In this document: positions 25,053 through 34,146 of the stretch, in pieces | How the letters are laid out: every line of letters starts with the position of its first letter | Position numbering within the stretch: position 1 is the stretch's first letter | Source of the DNA: Companilactobacillus hulinensis | GTDB taxonomy: Bacteria > Bacillota > Bacilli > Lactobacillales > Lactobacillaceae | NCBI RefSeq assembly: GCF_003946555.1 | Contig: NZ_RHOO01000008.1 | Span: 1-64,000 of the forward strand | DNA length: 64,000 nucleotides | Reading direction: 5' to 3' | Position numbers and translations under genes: made by a program | The notes under the pieces: model-generated | Seen by the model: only the letters and a program-made list of their open reading frames with translations | What the model was told of the DNA's origin: nothing | The model's database searches: none

Positions 25053-26750
25053 CTAATTTTTGGATTTTCTATGTCTGTTCTGATTAACTTCCATGATAAC
25101 TGGCAAGATAACTGGATGACGGTTAGTTTGCTCATACAAGAAGTGATTCAACTTATCACGAACTCCTTGTTTAAGATCTGACCAATCAAAGTCCTTACTA
25201 TTTTGAAGATAATCAACGATCGTATCAACAATGATGTCTGAGCTTTCACTCAACAAATCACGGCTGGCACGCATATATACGAACCCACGTGCTGTTATTT
25301 TTGGCTTAGCAACGACTTTTTTCTTCTTACGGTCAATTGTAGCAACTGCAATGAAAACACCGTCTTGAGCCAATAATTCACGATCACGCAACACAATGCT
25401 ACCAATATCACCGACACCGATACCATCAATCATAGTATCACCAGCATCTACGCCTTTTCCTTGATAGAATTGTCCGTTTTCGTAATTCAAAACATCACCT
25501 TTTTTAGTCAAGAAGATATTTTGATAAGGAATGCCTGTTTCATGTGCAATTCTTGCGTGTGCATCAAGAAGTCTGTATTCACCCTGAATAGGAACAACAT
25601 TTTCAGGTGTTAACAAGTTGATCATCAATTGAAGATCTGATTTATTAGCATGTCCTGATGAGTGCTTCTCATCACCCAGTGACTTAACTTCAGCACCTGT
25701 ACGATAAATCGCATCACGCGTCTTAGCAAAAGTTGTATCCATAGCGTGTGAAGGAGTCGTTGCAATGAAGACTAGGTCTCCTTCTTCAATTTGGAACTTA
25801 GTCTTAGCGGCTGGATTAGCCATCTTTTGAAGCAACTTGATAGGTTCACCCATTCGTCCAGTTTCAATAACAACTAATTTGCTTTGGTCGATATCCTTTA
25901 ACTCACGAGTGTTTACAAGAAGATCCTTGTTAGAAATCTTTAAGTAACCTAACTTCATAGCTGTCTTAAGAATCTTTTCAGCATCAGTACCTGATAGATA
26001 TACACGGTGGTTAGTTTTATCCGCAGCATCCATTACTTGTTGCATTCTTTGGATATTAGATGCAACTTGTGCCACGATAATACGGCCATTATGATAGCTA
26101 AAGGTATCTAGAATATATTCATAAATATCTCGTTCACTTGAGTTCTCATATGGAGACTCCGCATTTGCTGAATCACTCAACAAGGCCAAAACCTTTTCAT
26201 CACCAATTTTGGCAATTCTAGCATAATCAGTCTTATATGTTGGTACAGCAGCTTGATCGAACTTAAAGTCACCAGTATAAACGATTTGACCTTCAGTTGT
26301 TTTTACGACAATACCAAGTGATCCTGGAATTGAATGTGTTGTCTTGAAGAAGGATACAGATGCTTCATCAAAATCAATTGCTGTGTTTTCATCGATAACA
26401 TGGAAATTATCAAACTTCTTACTTCTTTTATCATTGAAACAAACAATCTTAGCTAATTCGATGGTCATTTCTGAACCAAATACTGGAATATCATAGTCAC
26501 CAATAAGATATGGCAATGCACCAATTGCATCCGCATGTCCATGTGACAAGAAAATACCAACAACCTTGTCAATGTTTTGTTTAATATATGTCATATCAGG
26601 CACAACAACATCAATACCATATAAGTCGTTGTCAGGATATTGCAAACCAATATCTAGAATATAAATTTCATCATTAACCTCAACAGCGTACATATTCTTT
26701 CCGTTTTCACGTACACCACTTAAGAGTACAATCTTAATTTTTTTGCTCAT
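25053..26750 (-). CDS. rnjB: Ribonuclease J2-like protein
   Basis: 565 aa from ATG 26750. Metallo-beta-lactamase and beta-CASP domains (TTHSIPGSLGI, TGDFKFD, SDSANAESPY, SGHANKSDL), then the RNase J C-terminal domain. The first zinc motif reads HGHADAIGA, whereas the other paralogue (45952-47643) has HGHEDHIGG: the DH histidine is replaced by Ala and Glu by Ala. That matches J2, which is catalytically weak and acts in complex with J1 in mRNA decay and 16S rRNA 5' maturation. Upstream of the TPR gene. Confidence 0.92.
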   Translation of the reverse strand: MSKKIKIVLLSGVRENGKNMYAVEVNDEIYILDIGLQYPDNDLYGIDVVVPDMTYIKQNIDKVVGIFLSHGHADAIGALPYLIGDYDIPVFGSEMTIELAKIVCFNDKRSKKFDNFHVIDENTAIDFDEASVSFFKTTHSIPGSLGIVVKTTEGQIVYTGDFKFDQAAVPTYKTDYARIAKIGDEKVLALLSDSANAESPYENSSERDIYEYILDTFSYHNGRIIVAQVASNIQRMQQVMDAADKTNHRVYLSGTDAEKILKTAMKLGYLKISNKDLLVNTRELKDIDQSKLVVIETGRMGEPIKLLQKMANPAAKTKFQIEEGDLVFIATTPSHAMDTTFAKTRDAIYRTGAEVKSLGDEKHSSGHANKSDLQLMINLLTPENVVPIQGEYRLLDAHARIAHETGIPYQNIFLTKKGDVLNYENGQFYQGKGVDAGDTMIDGIGVGDIGSIVLRDRELLAQDGVFIAVATIDRKKKKVVAKPKITARGFVYMRASRDLLSESSDIIVDTIVDYLQNSKDFDWSDLKQGVRDKLNHFLYEQTNRHPVILPVIMEVNQNRHRKSKN

Positions 26751-26898
26751 CTTTTCATCTCTCATTTCATATAAATAGCATAGATCATAATATTTAGATG
26801 TGTTTTTTTAAGTCTTAATGCATAGTAAGACTACTCGAGCTATACCTAAGTTTCATTCTATCACACCATTATGCAATAATGAAATTATGCAAAAAAAA

Positions 26899-26928
26899 AT
26901 AGGAGGTTCCTAAAAAGGAACTTCCTAT
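26899..26928 (-). terminator. Terminator of rpsO
   Basis: ATAGGAGGTTCC pairs with GGAACTTCCTAT (one G-U). A poly-A lies on the left, so a U-run on the minus strand. Confidence 0.9.
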
Positions 26929-26938
26929 ATAATTGTTA

Positions 26939-27208
26939 TTAACGACGTAGACCAAGTGATTGGATAAGTTCACGGTAACGTTGAACATCATTATCTCTAA
27001 GATATTTAAGCAAGTTACGACGGTGACCAATCTTCTTTAACAAACCAACATATGAATGGTGGTCTTTCTTGTTAACTTTCAAGTGATCGTTCAATGAGTT
27101 AATATCGTATGTTAAAACAGCAATTTGTACTTCTGGAGAACCTGTGTCTCCTTCTTTACGAGCATATTGCTTAATGATTTCTGTTTTCTTTTCTTTTGAA
27201 ATAGCCAT
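26939..27208 (-). CDS. rpsO: 30S ribosomal protein S15
   Basis: 89 aa from ATG 27208 ([11 protein letters not shown]), with AGGTGAAAG upstream. The conserved [14 protein letters not shown] and [13 protein letters not shown] segments bind 16S rRNA helix 22. Divergent from rpsT, as often seen in lactobacilli. Confidence 0.98.
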   Translation of the reverse strand: MAISKEKKTEIIKQYARKEGDTGSPEVQIAVLTYDINSLNDHLKVNKKDHHSYVGLLKKIGHRRNLLKYLRDNDVQRYRELIQSLGLRR

Positions 27209-27350
27209 TTCTTTCACCTTTTTCTATAAAATTTAGCCACACTATGCAATACGTTGGTGAATCGTATAACAGAGCATGGTTAACACAACTAAATAATTTA
27301 CTACATTTATCGGAAATTTTCAAGTCCAATAAAAAAAATCAAACTATTCA

Positions 27351-27379
27351 TTGCATTGAAACTACCGATTATGTATAAT
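27351..27379 (+). promoter_or_regulatory. Promoter of rpsT
   Basis: TTGCAT (27351-27356), 17-nt spacer ending ATG, TATAAT (27374-27379). Confidence 0.8.
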
Positions 27380-27425
27380 TCTATGTATTGAGTTTAAGTT
27401 TAAAAGGTAATCGGAGGTGAAATAT

Positions 27426-27674
27426 ATGCCACAAATTAAATCAGCTATGAAGCGTGTAAAGCAACAAGAAAAGGCCAACCTTCGCAACACTTCACAAAGA
27501 AGTGCATTGCGTTCAGCTGTTAAGAACTTTGAAACATCAGCTGCTAACAACGCTGACAACAAGGATGACTTGTTCCGTACAGCAGTTCGTGCCATTGACA
27601 TGGCTAAGTCAAAAGGCTTAATCAAAGCTAATAAAGCTGCTCGCGATAAGTCAAGACTTGCTAAGATGAACTAA
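27426..27674 (+). CDS. rpsT: 30S ribosomal protein S20
   Basis: 82 aa from ATG 27426, 5-6 nt after GGAGGTGAAA. The sequence is basic and helical throughout ([20 protein letters not shown], then [16 protein letters not shown]), typical S20. Monocistronic, with its own promoter and terminator. Confidence 0.98.
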   Translation: MPQIKSAMKRVKQQEKANLRNTSQRSALRSAVKNFETSAANNADNKDDLFRTAVRAIDMAKSKGLIKANKAARDKSRLAKMN

Positions 27675-27694
27675 TTAATCTAAGTAAATTAATA

Positions 27695-27715
27695 TAAGCA
27701 ACCGTGTGTTGCTTA
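27695..27715 (+). terminator. Terminator of rpsT
   Basis: TAAGCAAC (27695-27702) and GTTGCTTA (27708-27715), followed by a run of T. Confidence 0.87.
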
Positions 27716-27727
27716 TTTTTTTTGCCC

Positions 27728-27785
27728 AAAAAAGACCGCACATAAATCTACTGAATTACATCGTAGAATTATGTGCGGTCTTTTT
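27728..27785. terminator. Bidirectional terminator between rpsT and holA
   Basis: AAAAAAGACCGCACATAA (27728-27745) pairs with TTATGTGCGGTCTTTTT (27769-27785), with an inner TCTAC/GTAGA. The holA stop lies at its right edge. Confidence 0.9.
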
Positions 27786-28797
27786 ATGCATATTTTGCAA
27801 TAAACAAATCAAATAGTAATTCTTTATCACCCTGTCCTGACTTGATTTGATAATCCAAATTGACAATCGCATCATACATCTCTGTTAATTGTTCAATCTT
27901 CATATTCCTACCCTGTTTAAGTGTCATCTTTACACGATACGGGTTTACCTTCAAATTCTTAGCAATCGTACCTTCGGTTAGTCCTCGTGCGCTTAATACC
28001 TTAGTTTGAATGAGAATTCTTAGCTGCGACATAATAATTGCAACCAACAATATTGGATCAATCTTCTGAAGTAAAAATTGATGATACAATTCTTCAGCTT
28101 GATAGACATTCTGAGCCAATATTTGATTCATCAAGTCGAAAACATCATCATCTAGACTCTGTGGAACCAATTCACTTACAGCTTTCAAATCAATTTTTTT
28201 AGATTTCAAAGCATATAATTCAAGTTTGCTCTTTTGATTAATAATCTGAGAATAATTAGATTTGGTTTTATTGATCAACATTTCTAATGCATCTTGATCA
28301 ATCTGATATCCATCCTTTTGTAGTTCATCTCTAGTAGTTCGAACTAATAAGTGACTATCCATCTGACTTGCATCTATATTAGTTGCAAGTTTTTTTAATT
28401 GCTTAACTACTTTTTTACGAGAATCTAACTTGTCATAAGTTGCAAATATAACCAAAATCGTTGAAGGAGTTGGATTTTGCGCATATCTTATCAGTAAGTC
28501 AGGATTCTGATCGACAGTATTCTTAACTTTCTGAGATGTCATGAAATAAGGATGGTTGGCAAAAACAACCCTTTTTTCACCAAAAAAAGGTGCAGAAATA
28601 GCCTCATTGATCATGTCATCAAGTGGTGCCTCTTCTAAATCGAAGTTTGAAAAGTTCATATCACGTTCTTCTGGAGACATAAGATTTTTAAAAATATTTT
28701 GAATTTGTTTAATAAATACTTGCTCATTACCTGTAACTAAATACAAATTATCAACACTTTTGTTATTTAGCTTCTGTTTTAACTCTGTTATCTTCAA
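27784..28797 (-). CDS. holA: DNA polymerase III delta subunit
   Basis: 337 aa clamp-loader subunit. The N-terminal domain opens LYLVTGNEQVFIKQI and has FFGEKRVVFANHPYF; AAA+-like folds and a helical collar follow (ILVAIIMSQLRILIQTK, NPYRVKMTLKQGRNM). It opens the beta clamp with gamma and delta-prime. The 5' end overlaps comEC by 35 nt. Confidence 0.94.
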   Translation of the reverse strand: MKITELKQKLNNKSVDNLYLVTGNEQVFIKQIQNIFKNLMSPEERDMNFSNFDLEEAPLDDMINEAISAPFFGEKRVVFANHPYFMTSQKVKNTVDQNPDLLIRYAQNPTPSTILVIFATYDKLDSRKKVVKQLKKLATNIDASQMDSHLLVRTTRDELQKDGYQIDQDALEMLINKTKSNYSQIINQKSKLELYALKSKKIDLKAVSELVPQSLDDDVFDLMNQILAQNVYQAEELYHQFLLQKIDPILLVAIIMSQLRILIQTKVLSARGLTEGTIAKNLKVNPYRVKMTLKQGRNMKIEQLTEMYDAIVNLDYQIKSGQGDKELLFDLFIAKYA

Positions 28798-31039
28798 CTA
28801 CTTCACCCTTTAAAAAAGTTGTTATTTCATTTTTATTACCAAACGGATAATAATACCAAATAATCATACCATAGTCAGCTGTATTCATATGATCAACTCG
28901 ATATTTATCCAAGGTATCTATTGTCTCTTTATTTGGATGGCCGTATCGATTATTAATGCCCGCAGATATCAAAGCTAATTTTGGAGAAATACTCTGGATA
29001 AATTTTTCACTACTAGAAGTCTTCGATCCATGATGACCAACTTTCAGATAATCCACATGGAATCTTTGAGAATCCAAAATTTTCTTTTCACTATTCTTAT
29101 CTAAATCCCCCGTAAAGAGCCAATTAGAATTTTGAATTTTAGCTAGAATTGTTAAGGAATCGCCATTTTCACCAATGGATTTTTCTTTTGGCCACAATAT
29201 ATTCCAATTAATATTACCCACCCTAAAACTATCACCAGTTTGTAACCTGTTGAATTTTATTTGCGGATTATTTTTTATTAGAGAACTTATTTTGAAATTC
29301 TGTTCCAAACCAGACCCAAAATCGACTTCTCTAACAGGAAACTTATCGACCAAAGTTTCTAAGTTACCGATATGGTCGACGTCCTTGTGCGATAAAAATA
29401 CTTTATCAATGTGATTTATTCCCAGACTCTTCAGATAAGGAATAGTTGATGTCTCAACTTGATTTAATTGTTTCCTCTTCTGCCATTCCTTTTGAGGGAA
29501 TCCAAGCTTGCCGCCAGTATCAATCAGGTAAACTTTGCGATTAATTGGCGTAGTGATCAGAATACTATCACCTTGACCAACATCAATCATTGCTACTTGA
29601 CCACGTATAGGAAACTTATTAAGACAAATAACAGATACCAAAATTATCAAATACCATATCAAATATTTTTTTAAATGCTTTTTTTCTTCAGATATAAATA
29701 AACCGATTACCGTTAATATAAGTACAAAAACAACCGGCAAAGTACCAGTAATGAACAAATAATCGTTATTATTAGATAATATCGACATCAAACCATACAT
29801 CTTTTCAAATACAAAATTGAATATTCTCCAAATAGGCATCCCAGAATTAACAAAAATAGCAGAAATAATTGTTACTGGAAGAATTACATATTCAAATATT
29901 GGAACAAATATAAGATTTGCTAACAATATCAGCCAACTGAATTGATACGTCTTGAATAAGATTATCGGTAAACTAACCAAATTTATCTTCATTGTCTGAA
30001 CAAAAACATTACCACTACTTAAAAATAACAAGGCAAATGACAATAAGAAGCTTAACTGACCTCCCATATCCATCAAAGCATATGGATCAATTAGTAGGCA
30101 GATAACCATTGTCACTGCGAATATATCGGTCTTGCTTAAAACTACGTCTAACTTAAGACAAACTATTCCTACCATTGCCAAAACTATCGCACGCCAAATT
30201 CCAGGCTTTGATCCAACAAAAATTCCATACATCGGAAGAATGATTAACATTGTGGTATCAACAAATTCTCTGGTAATTCGTATGCTAGAGCATATTTTTC
30301 TCACAAACGACAGCAAAATAATTACATGTAGACCTGACAAACTAAACAAATGAATGATACCAAGCGTACTAAGGCTACTCAGAAACCCTTCATCTTCGTT
30401 GTCGTTGTATCCCAATAAAAGACTATGCGCATGTATTTTGAGCCATTTCGGTAATTGATCGAATCTTTTTATTAGATGTATTCGTAAAACATTTATTCTA
30501 TCTTTAATAGATAAATCTAATTTTGGAGTTATTTTTTCAAACTTGTCTATAGTAATGCTGTAATAAATTTTCTTATGATTCAAATACTCTGAATAGTTAA
30601 ATTCACCGGGATTACGCTGAACTTTGATAGATTCAATATTTTTGGCTTTTATTTTTGTATCAACAATCTTATCTAGATTTTTCCACGATTCTTTATCATG
30701 TTCCGTTGGAATTCGGTAATAAATTTTATACTTCTGTTTGCCACTTGTCGCCATTCCCGATAATAAATCACCTGAAACCTTCAAATTATCTGGAGCAAGA
30801 GTCAACTGAGTTACATTGGACGGCATACTCGGTTTAGAAATCATCTGATGATGCGCATAGCCACCCATTAAAAGTCCTAGCAGAGTAGTAAAAATTATTA
30901 ATTTCAAATTCTTCAAAAAAGCAATTCTAACAATTACCAAAAACAATACAACCAATAGACTATACTCATGCGGATTAAAAGTAATTGCCATTATTAAACA
31001 ACTGACTAATGCCGGAAATATCAATAGATCCCTAATCAT
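28763..31039 (-). CDS. comEC: DNA internalisation protein ComEC
   Basis: 758 aa. N-terminal TM segments and a soluble DUF4131-like region, then the competence membrane domain (LLLGYNDNEDEGFLSSLSTLGIIHLFSLSGLHV). A C-terminal metallo-beta-lactamase domain has MIDVGQGDSILI, SHKDVDHIGN and VGHHGSKTSS. It forms the channel for single-stranded DNA uptake. The start overlaps the comEA stop (ATGA). Full length, no frameshift, so this competence step appears intact. Confidence 0.95.
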   Translation of the reverse strand: MIRDLLIFPALVSCLIMAITFNPHEYSLLVVLFLVIVRIAFLKNLKLIIFTTLLGLLMGGYAHHQMISKPSMPSNVTQLTLAPDNLKVSGDLLSGMATSGKQKYKIYYRIPTEHDKESWKNLDKIVDTKIKAKNIESIKVQRNPGEFNYSEYLNHKKIYYSITIDKFEKITPKLDLSIKDRINVLRIHLIKRFDQLPKWLKIHAHSLLLGYNDNEDEGFLSSLSTLGIIHLFSLSGLHVIILLSFVRKICSSIRITREFVDTTMLIILPMYGIFVGSKPGIWRAIVLAMVGIVCLKLDVVLSKTDIFAVTMVICLLIDPYALMDMGGQLSFLLSFALLFLSSGNVFVQTMKINLVSLPIILFKTYQFSWLILLANLIFVPIFEYVILPVTIISAIFVNSGMPIWRIFNFVFEKMYGLMSILSNNNDYLFITGTLPVVFVLILTVIGLFISEEKKHLKKYLIWYLIILVSVICLNKFPIRGQVAMIDVGQGDSILITTPINRKVYLIDTGGKLGFPQKEWQKRKQLNQVETSTIPYLKSLGINHIDKVFLSHKDVDHIGNLETLVDKFPVREVDFGSGLEQNFKISSLIKNNPQIKFNRLQTGDSFRVGNINWNILWPKEKSIGENGDSLTILAKIQNSNWLFTGDLDKNSEKKILDSQRFHVDYLKVGHHGSKTSSSEKFIQSISPKLALISAGINNRYGHPNKETIDTLDKYRVDHMNTADYGMIIWYYYPFGNKNEITTFLKGEVVEDNRVKTEAK

Positions 31040-31695
31040 ATTGTTAACTGGTCACGTAATGATTCTAACGTCTTATCCCCAATGCCTGATACCTTGGTTA
31101 AATCCTCCAAAGTCGAAAAATTACCATTCTTAGTTCTATAATCGATAATTTTTTCTGCTTTTTTGGGACCAATCCCACTAACACCCTGAAAATCATTCAC
31201 GGTCGCTGAATTAATATTTACTTTCCCCTTTGAATCCTTTTTGCCAGATGACTGGTTGTTTGTCGGTGTTCCTTGTGCATTTGGCTCTGCAACTTCTCCA
31301 ATTCTTGGAACAATAATTTGCATTTCATCTGTAACATGTTGAGCTTGATTGATTTGCTTTAATTCTGCATCCTCACTAGGGCCACCGGCCAAGCGAATCG
31401 CATCCCTAACAATTCCAGTACCCTTTAATCTATAGACACCAGGAGTTTTCACTGCACCTTGTATATCAACCATTACAAACTCGGCTTTTTCCTTTGCTTT
31501 AGATGTTTTCTCAACTTTTCCTTTTTTCTCTTCAATTGGTCGTATATCGGTTGATCGTATTTGATTATGATCTCCTGATTGAACTTGTACCGGTTTTTGA
31601 AATATGTAATGAAATATTCCCAAACTTATCAGTCCAACAATCAAAATCGTCAATATTTTATTCTCATAAATGTAGTCTAATAATTTATTTGTCAT
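31036..31695 (-). CDS. comEA: Competence DNA receptor ComEA
   Basis: 219 aa. One N-terminal TM (about residues 13-31) anchors it outside the cell. An SLBB-like segment follows (FVMVDIQGAVKTPGVYRL), then a linker rich in N, Q, S and K, then a tandem helix-hairpin-helix DNA-binding domain (VNINSATVNDFQGVSGIGPKKAEKIIDYR). Binds incoming double-stranded DNA. First gene of comEA-comEC-holA, after a terminator. Confidence 0.95.
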   Translation of the reverse strand: MTNKLLDYIYENKILTILIVGLISLGIFHYIFQKPVQVQSGDHNQIRSTDIRPIEEKKGKVEKTSKAKEKAEFVMVDIQGAVKTPGVYRLKGTGIVRDAIRLAGGPSEDAELKQINQAQHVTDEMQIIVPRIGEVAEPNAQGTPTNNQSSGKKDSKGKVNINSATVNDFQGVSGIGPKKAEKIIDYRTKNGNFSTLEDLTKVSGIGDKTLESLRDQLTI

Positions 31696-31727
31696 TTATA
31701 ACCACCTCGAATAAAATTACGAAAAAA

Positions 31728-31754
31728 ATAGACCAGATTTTTAATCTGATCTAT
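31728..31754 (-). terminator. Terminator after the ylbL-like gene
   Basis: ATAGACCAGATT (31728-31739) pairs with AATCTGATCTAT (31743-31754). On the minus strand TTTTTTT follows. It separates comEA from the upstream operon. Confidence 0.87.
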
Positions 31755-31763
31755 CCAATAAAT

Positions 31764-32813
31764 TTATTTAGATGTTTTTTCGAGATAGTTGATTGCGTCA
31801 TCCAAATTCTTAACAGGAACAATCTTCATCTTGGTATGAATCTTTTTAGCAGCTCGTTTAGCCAAATGATAGTTATTCACGTATGTTGGATCATACTTCT
31901 TGATCAATTTGGTTACAGGATCATCTGGTGCAAAGAATATCGTTGCTCCTTGCGCATCAGCAGCATAGACTTTCTTCTCGATCCCACCGATTGGTCCAAC
32001 TGTTCCGTCTGGAGCAATCGTACCAGTACCAGCTACGATTCGTCCATCCTTCAAGTTTTTATTGGCAATTTGAGAATATACCTGAAGTGTGAACATCAAT
32101 CCCGCTGAAGGGCCACCAATATCACCAGCATCGATCTTAGTTGGAGGATTACCCTTTGCTTCAGTGTTATCAGTCAGTGTGATACCTAATCCATAACGCT
32201 TAGTTTGCTTCAATTTAACTAAATTACCGCTAGCAGACTTGTGCTTGCCATCCCTTACGTAACTAATTTTGACGGTCGCAGTCTTCTTTCGTTTCTTTAC
32301 ATAATTTATAAATTGATTGGCATTCTTAAACTTATATCCATTAATGGAATCGATGGTATCTCCAATTTGTAGTTTCCCTTTAAAATCAGAGTTATCCATC
32401 ACATCCATTATATAAACACCCAAGTACTTCTTAGTAAATGGTTTATCAGCGGCTGAATATGCCGCCTGAATAGCATTATTAGTAGCAGATTTCATGTAAT
32501 ACTGTTGAACTTGGAAATATTCCTGACTATTTTCATCCCCCATCAAGTCCTCACGAGAGTAAATAGTTTCAAAATCATTTCCCATAGACTTCAATAACTG
32601 AAATGGTGAACCCTGAACGATTCCCACGGTCGTTAATAAGAAGTCTCCTTTTTTCTTATCGTGCTTTCCATCTACTTTGACAAAGTTTGAAGTGGCTTCG
32701 GCACTACCTGGAACCTCCAGGTAATATCCGGTTGGTACATAAAAAAACGCAACTACCATGACAAAAATAAATAATGCACCAAATATCTTATTTCTGGTTT
32801 TATTGAATTTCAA
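31764..32813 (-). CDS. SepM/YlbL-family PDZ and Lon-type protease
   Basis: 349 aa membrane-anchored serine protease. An N-terminal TM (about residues 10-28) is followed by a PDZ domain (GVYIMDVMDNSDFKGKLQIGD) and a Lon S16 catalytic domain with Ser in GGPSAGLMFTL and Lys in GGIEKKVYAA. Streptococcal SepM trims a competence pheromone; whether this one processes a peptide signal is unknown, though comEA follows. Six bases after coaD. Confidence 0.93.
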   Translation of the reverse strand: MKFNKTRNKIFGALFIFVMVVAFFYVPTGYYLEVPGSAEATSNFVKVDGKHDKKKGDFLLTTVGIVQGSPFQLLKSMGNDFETIYSREDLMGDENSQEYFQVQQYYMKSATNNAIQAAYSAADKPFTKKYLGVYIMDVMDNSDFKGKLQIGDTIDSINGYKFKNANQFINYVKKRKKTATVKISYVRDGKHKSASGNLVKLKQTKRYGLGITLTDNTEAKGNPPTKIDAGDIGGPSAGLMFTLQVYSQIANKNLKDGRIVAGTGTIAPDGTVGPIGGIEKKVYAADAQGATIFFAPDDPVTKLIKKYDPTYVNNYHLAKRAAKKIHTKMKIVPVKNLDDAINYLEKTSK

Positions 32814-32818
32814 TGGTA

Positions 32819-33310
32819 TTATTCCTTCCGCAATCTTTTTGTCAATTCAGCTGCTACTGAAGCAGGTACCAAGTGACTGATATCACCATTGAACTTGGCA
32901 ACTTCCTTGATCATCGATGATGATATATTAGCATATTTAGAATCAGCTAATAAAAATATCGTCTCGATATTATCGTCAAGTACCTTATTCACAGATGCAA
33001 TTCCTGCTTCGTATACGAAATCATCACCACTACGCATTGATCTAACCAAAAATCCAGCGTGGTATTGTTGGGCCAATTTAGTAGTGAGTTGCCCGTTACC
33101 ATCAATAACGACAACATTAGTGAGATCTTTTATTTCATCCTCGATGAACTTTTTCTTCTCTTCATAGCTAAACATATAATTTTTTGAAGTATTAGTCATC
33201 GTTGCAACAACTAATTTATCAAACAGCTTAGAAGATCGACGAATAATATCCAAATGTCCATTAGTCACTGGATCAAAACTTCCAGCATAAATTCCAATTT
33301 TATTTGTCAT
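32819..33310 (-). CDS. coaD: Phosphopantetheine adenylyltransferase
   Basis: 163 aa nucleotidyltransferase of coenzyme A synthesis. YAGSFDPVTNGHLDII contains the T/HxGH-type motif, and ISSSMIKEVA is the second nucleotide motif. It starts one base after the rsmD stop region, in the conserved rsmD-coaD-ylbL order. Confidence 0.97.
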   Translation of the reverse strand: MTNKIGIYAGSFDPVTNGHLDIIRRSSKLFDKLVVATMTNTSKNYMFSYEEKKKFIEDEIKDLTNVVVIDGNGQLTTKLAQQYHAGFLVRSMRSGDDFVYEAGIASVNKVLDDNIETIFLLADSKYANISSSMIKEVAKFNGDISHLVPASVAAELTKRLRKE

Positions 33311-33311
33311 A

Positions 33312-33863
33312 TTAATCTCCGAATCTATATAACGCTACTTTCGTATCTTTATATTTTTTTTCTCTTATCAAACTAACATCTTCAAAATCGCTCAAATCGA
33401 CATCATAATCAGTCTCATCAACGATAATAGCATCCTCAGCTAAAAGATCATTCTCTACCATATCCTTAATGATCTGCTCAGTAATCTTCATCCTGTATGG
33501 TGGGTCCAAAAATACTAGGTCAAATTTTACACCGTCTTCAGCGAATTTCTTCAATGCTTCAGTAGCAGCGGACTTCACCACTACAAATTGATCATCAGCT
33601 CTTGTCTTTTCAACATTTTCTTTGATCGTATTAATTGCCTTATATGCTTTGTCGACCAAATAAGCCCTCTCGTACCCACGTGAGACAGCTTCAATTCCTA
33701 GACTACCAGTTCCAGCGAACAGATCCAAAGCATTCCCATAACCCAAATATGGCGAAACCATACTAAACATTGCTTCCTTAACTTTTGCAGATGTTGGTCG
33801 CGTATTATTACCGGGAACTGGTTTCAAGTTCAGTCCACCAAATTTTCCTGAAACGACTTTCAT
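33312..33863 (-). CDS. rsmD: 16S rRNA (guanine966-N2)-methyltransferase
   Basis: 183 aa. The SAM-binding motif is ALDLFAGTGSLGIEAVSRG, and the catalytic motif DPPY is in VFLDPPYRM. The N-terminal KFGGLNLKPVPGNNTRPTSAKVKEAMF is typical. Methylates G966 of 16S rRNA. Follows ylbG by 6 bp. Confidence 0.96.
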   Translation of the reverse strand: MKVVSGKFGGLNLKPVPGNNTRPTSAKVKEAMFSMVSPYLGYGNALDLFAGTGSLGIEAVSRGYERAYLVDKAYKAINTIKENVEKTRADDQFVVVKSAATEALKKFAEDGVKFDLVFLDPPYRMKITEQIIKDMVENDLLAEDAIIVDETDYDVDLSDFEDVSLIREKKYKDTKVALYRFGD

Positions 33864-33869
33864 GAACGA

Positions 33870-34142
33870 TTACTCCTCTAATTTATCTTTTCTTTCAGCA
33901 TCATCTTTCAAAACATAATGCTCATCTAATTCTTTACGATGTGCCATAGTTACACGTTTAACATAATTCTTAGATACTAATTCTTTTTTTACTTCAGCCA
34001 CTCGACTGGAATTAACATAAATCATAATATATTTCATTTTTGGTGAAACATATCTAACTGTTCCATAATGTTGCAGCTTCTTTTTCCATTTCATTGAGTA
34101 GACCCAGACATACAATGCCTGACGCTCCACTTTTTTATACAT
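33870..34142 (-). CDS. YlbG-family protein (DUF2129)
   Basis: 90 aa from ATG 34142, three bases after AAAGGTGA; longer frames would run into ftsW. The family pattern is VERQALYVWVYSMKWKKKLQHYG with a KMKYIMIYVN strand. Function of DUF2129 is not established. Position between ftsW and rsmD is the standard one. Confidence 0.92.
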   Translation of the reverse strand: MYKKVERQALYVWVYSMKWKKKLQHYGTVRYVSPKMKYIMIYVNSSRVAEVKKELVSKNYVKRVTMAHRKELDEHYVLKDDAERKDKLEE

Positions 34143-34146
34143 AAAA

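Noticed and set aside
27362-27625. Minus-strand frame over rpsT
   Set aside because: Antisense to a ribosomal protein gene with a clear promoter and ribosome binding site.
31503-32108. 201-codon plus-strand frame across comEA and the ylbL-like gene
   Set aside because: Crosses two well-supported genes and a terminator in antisense.
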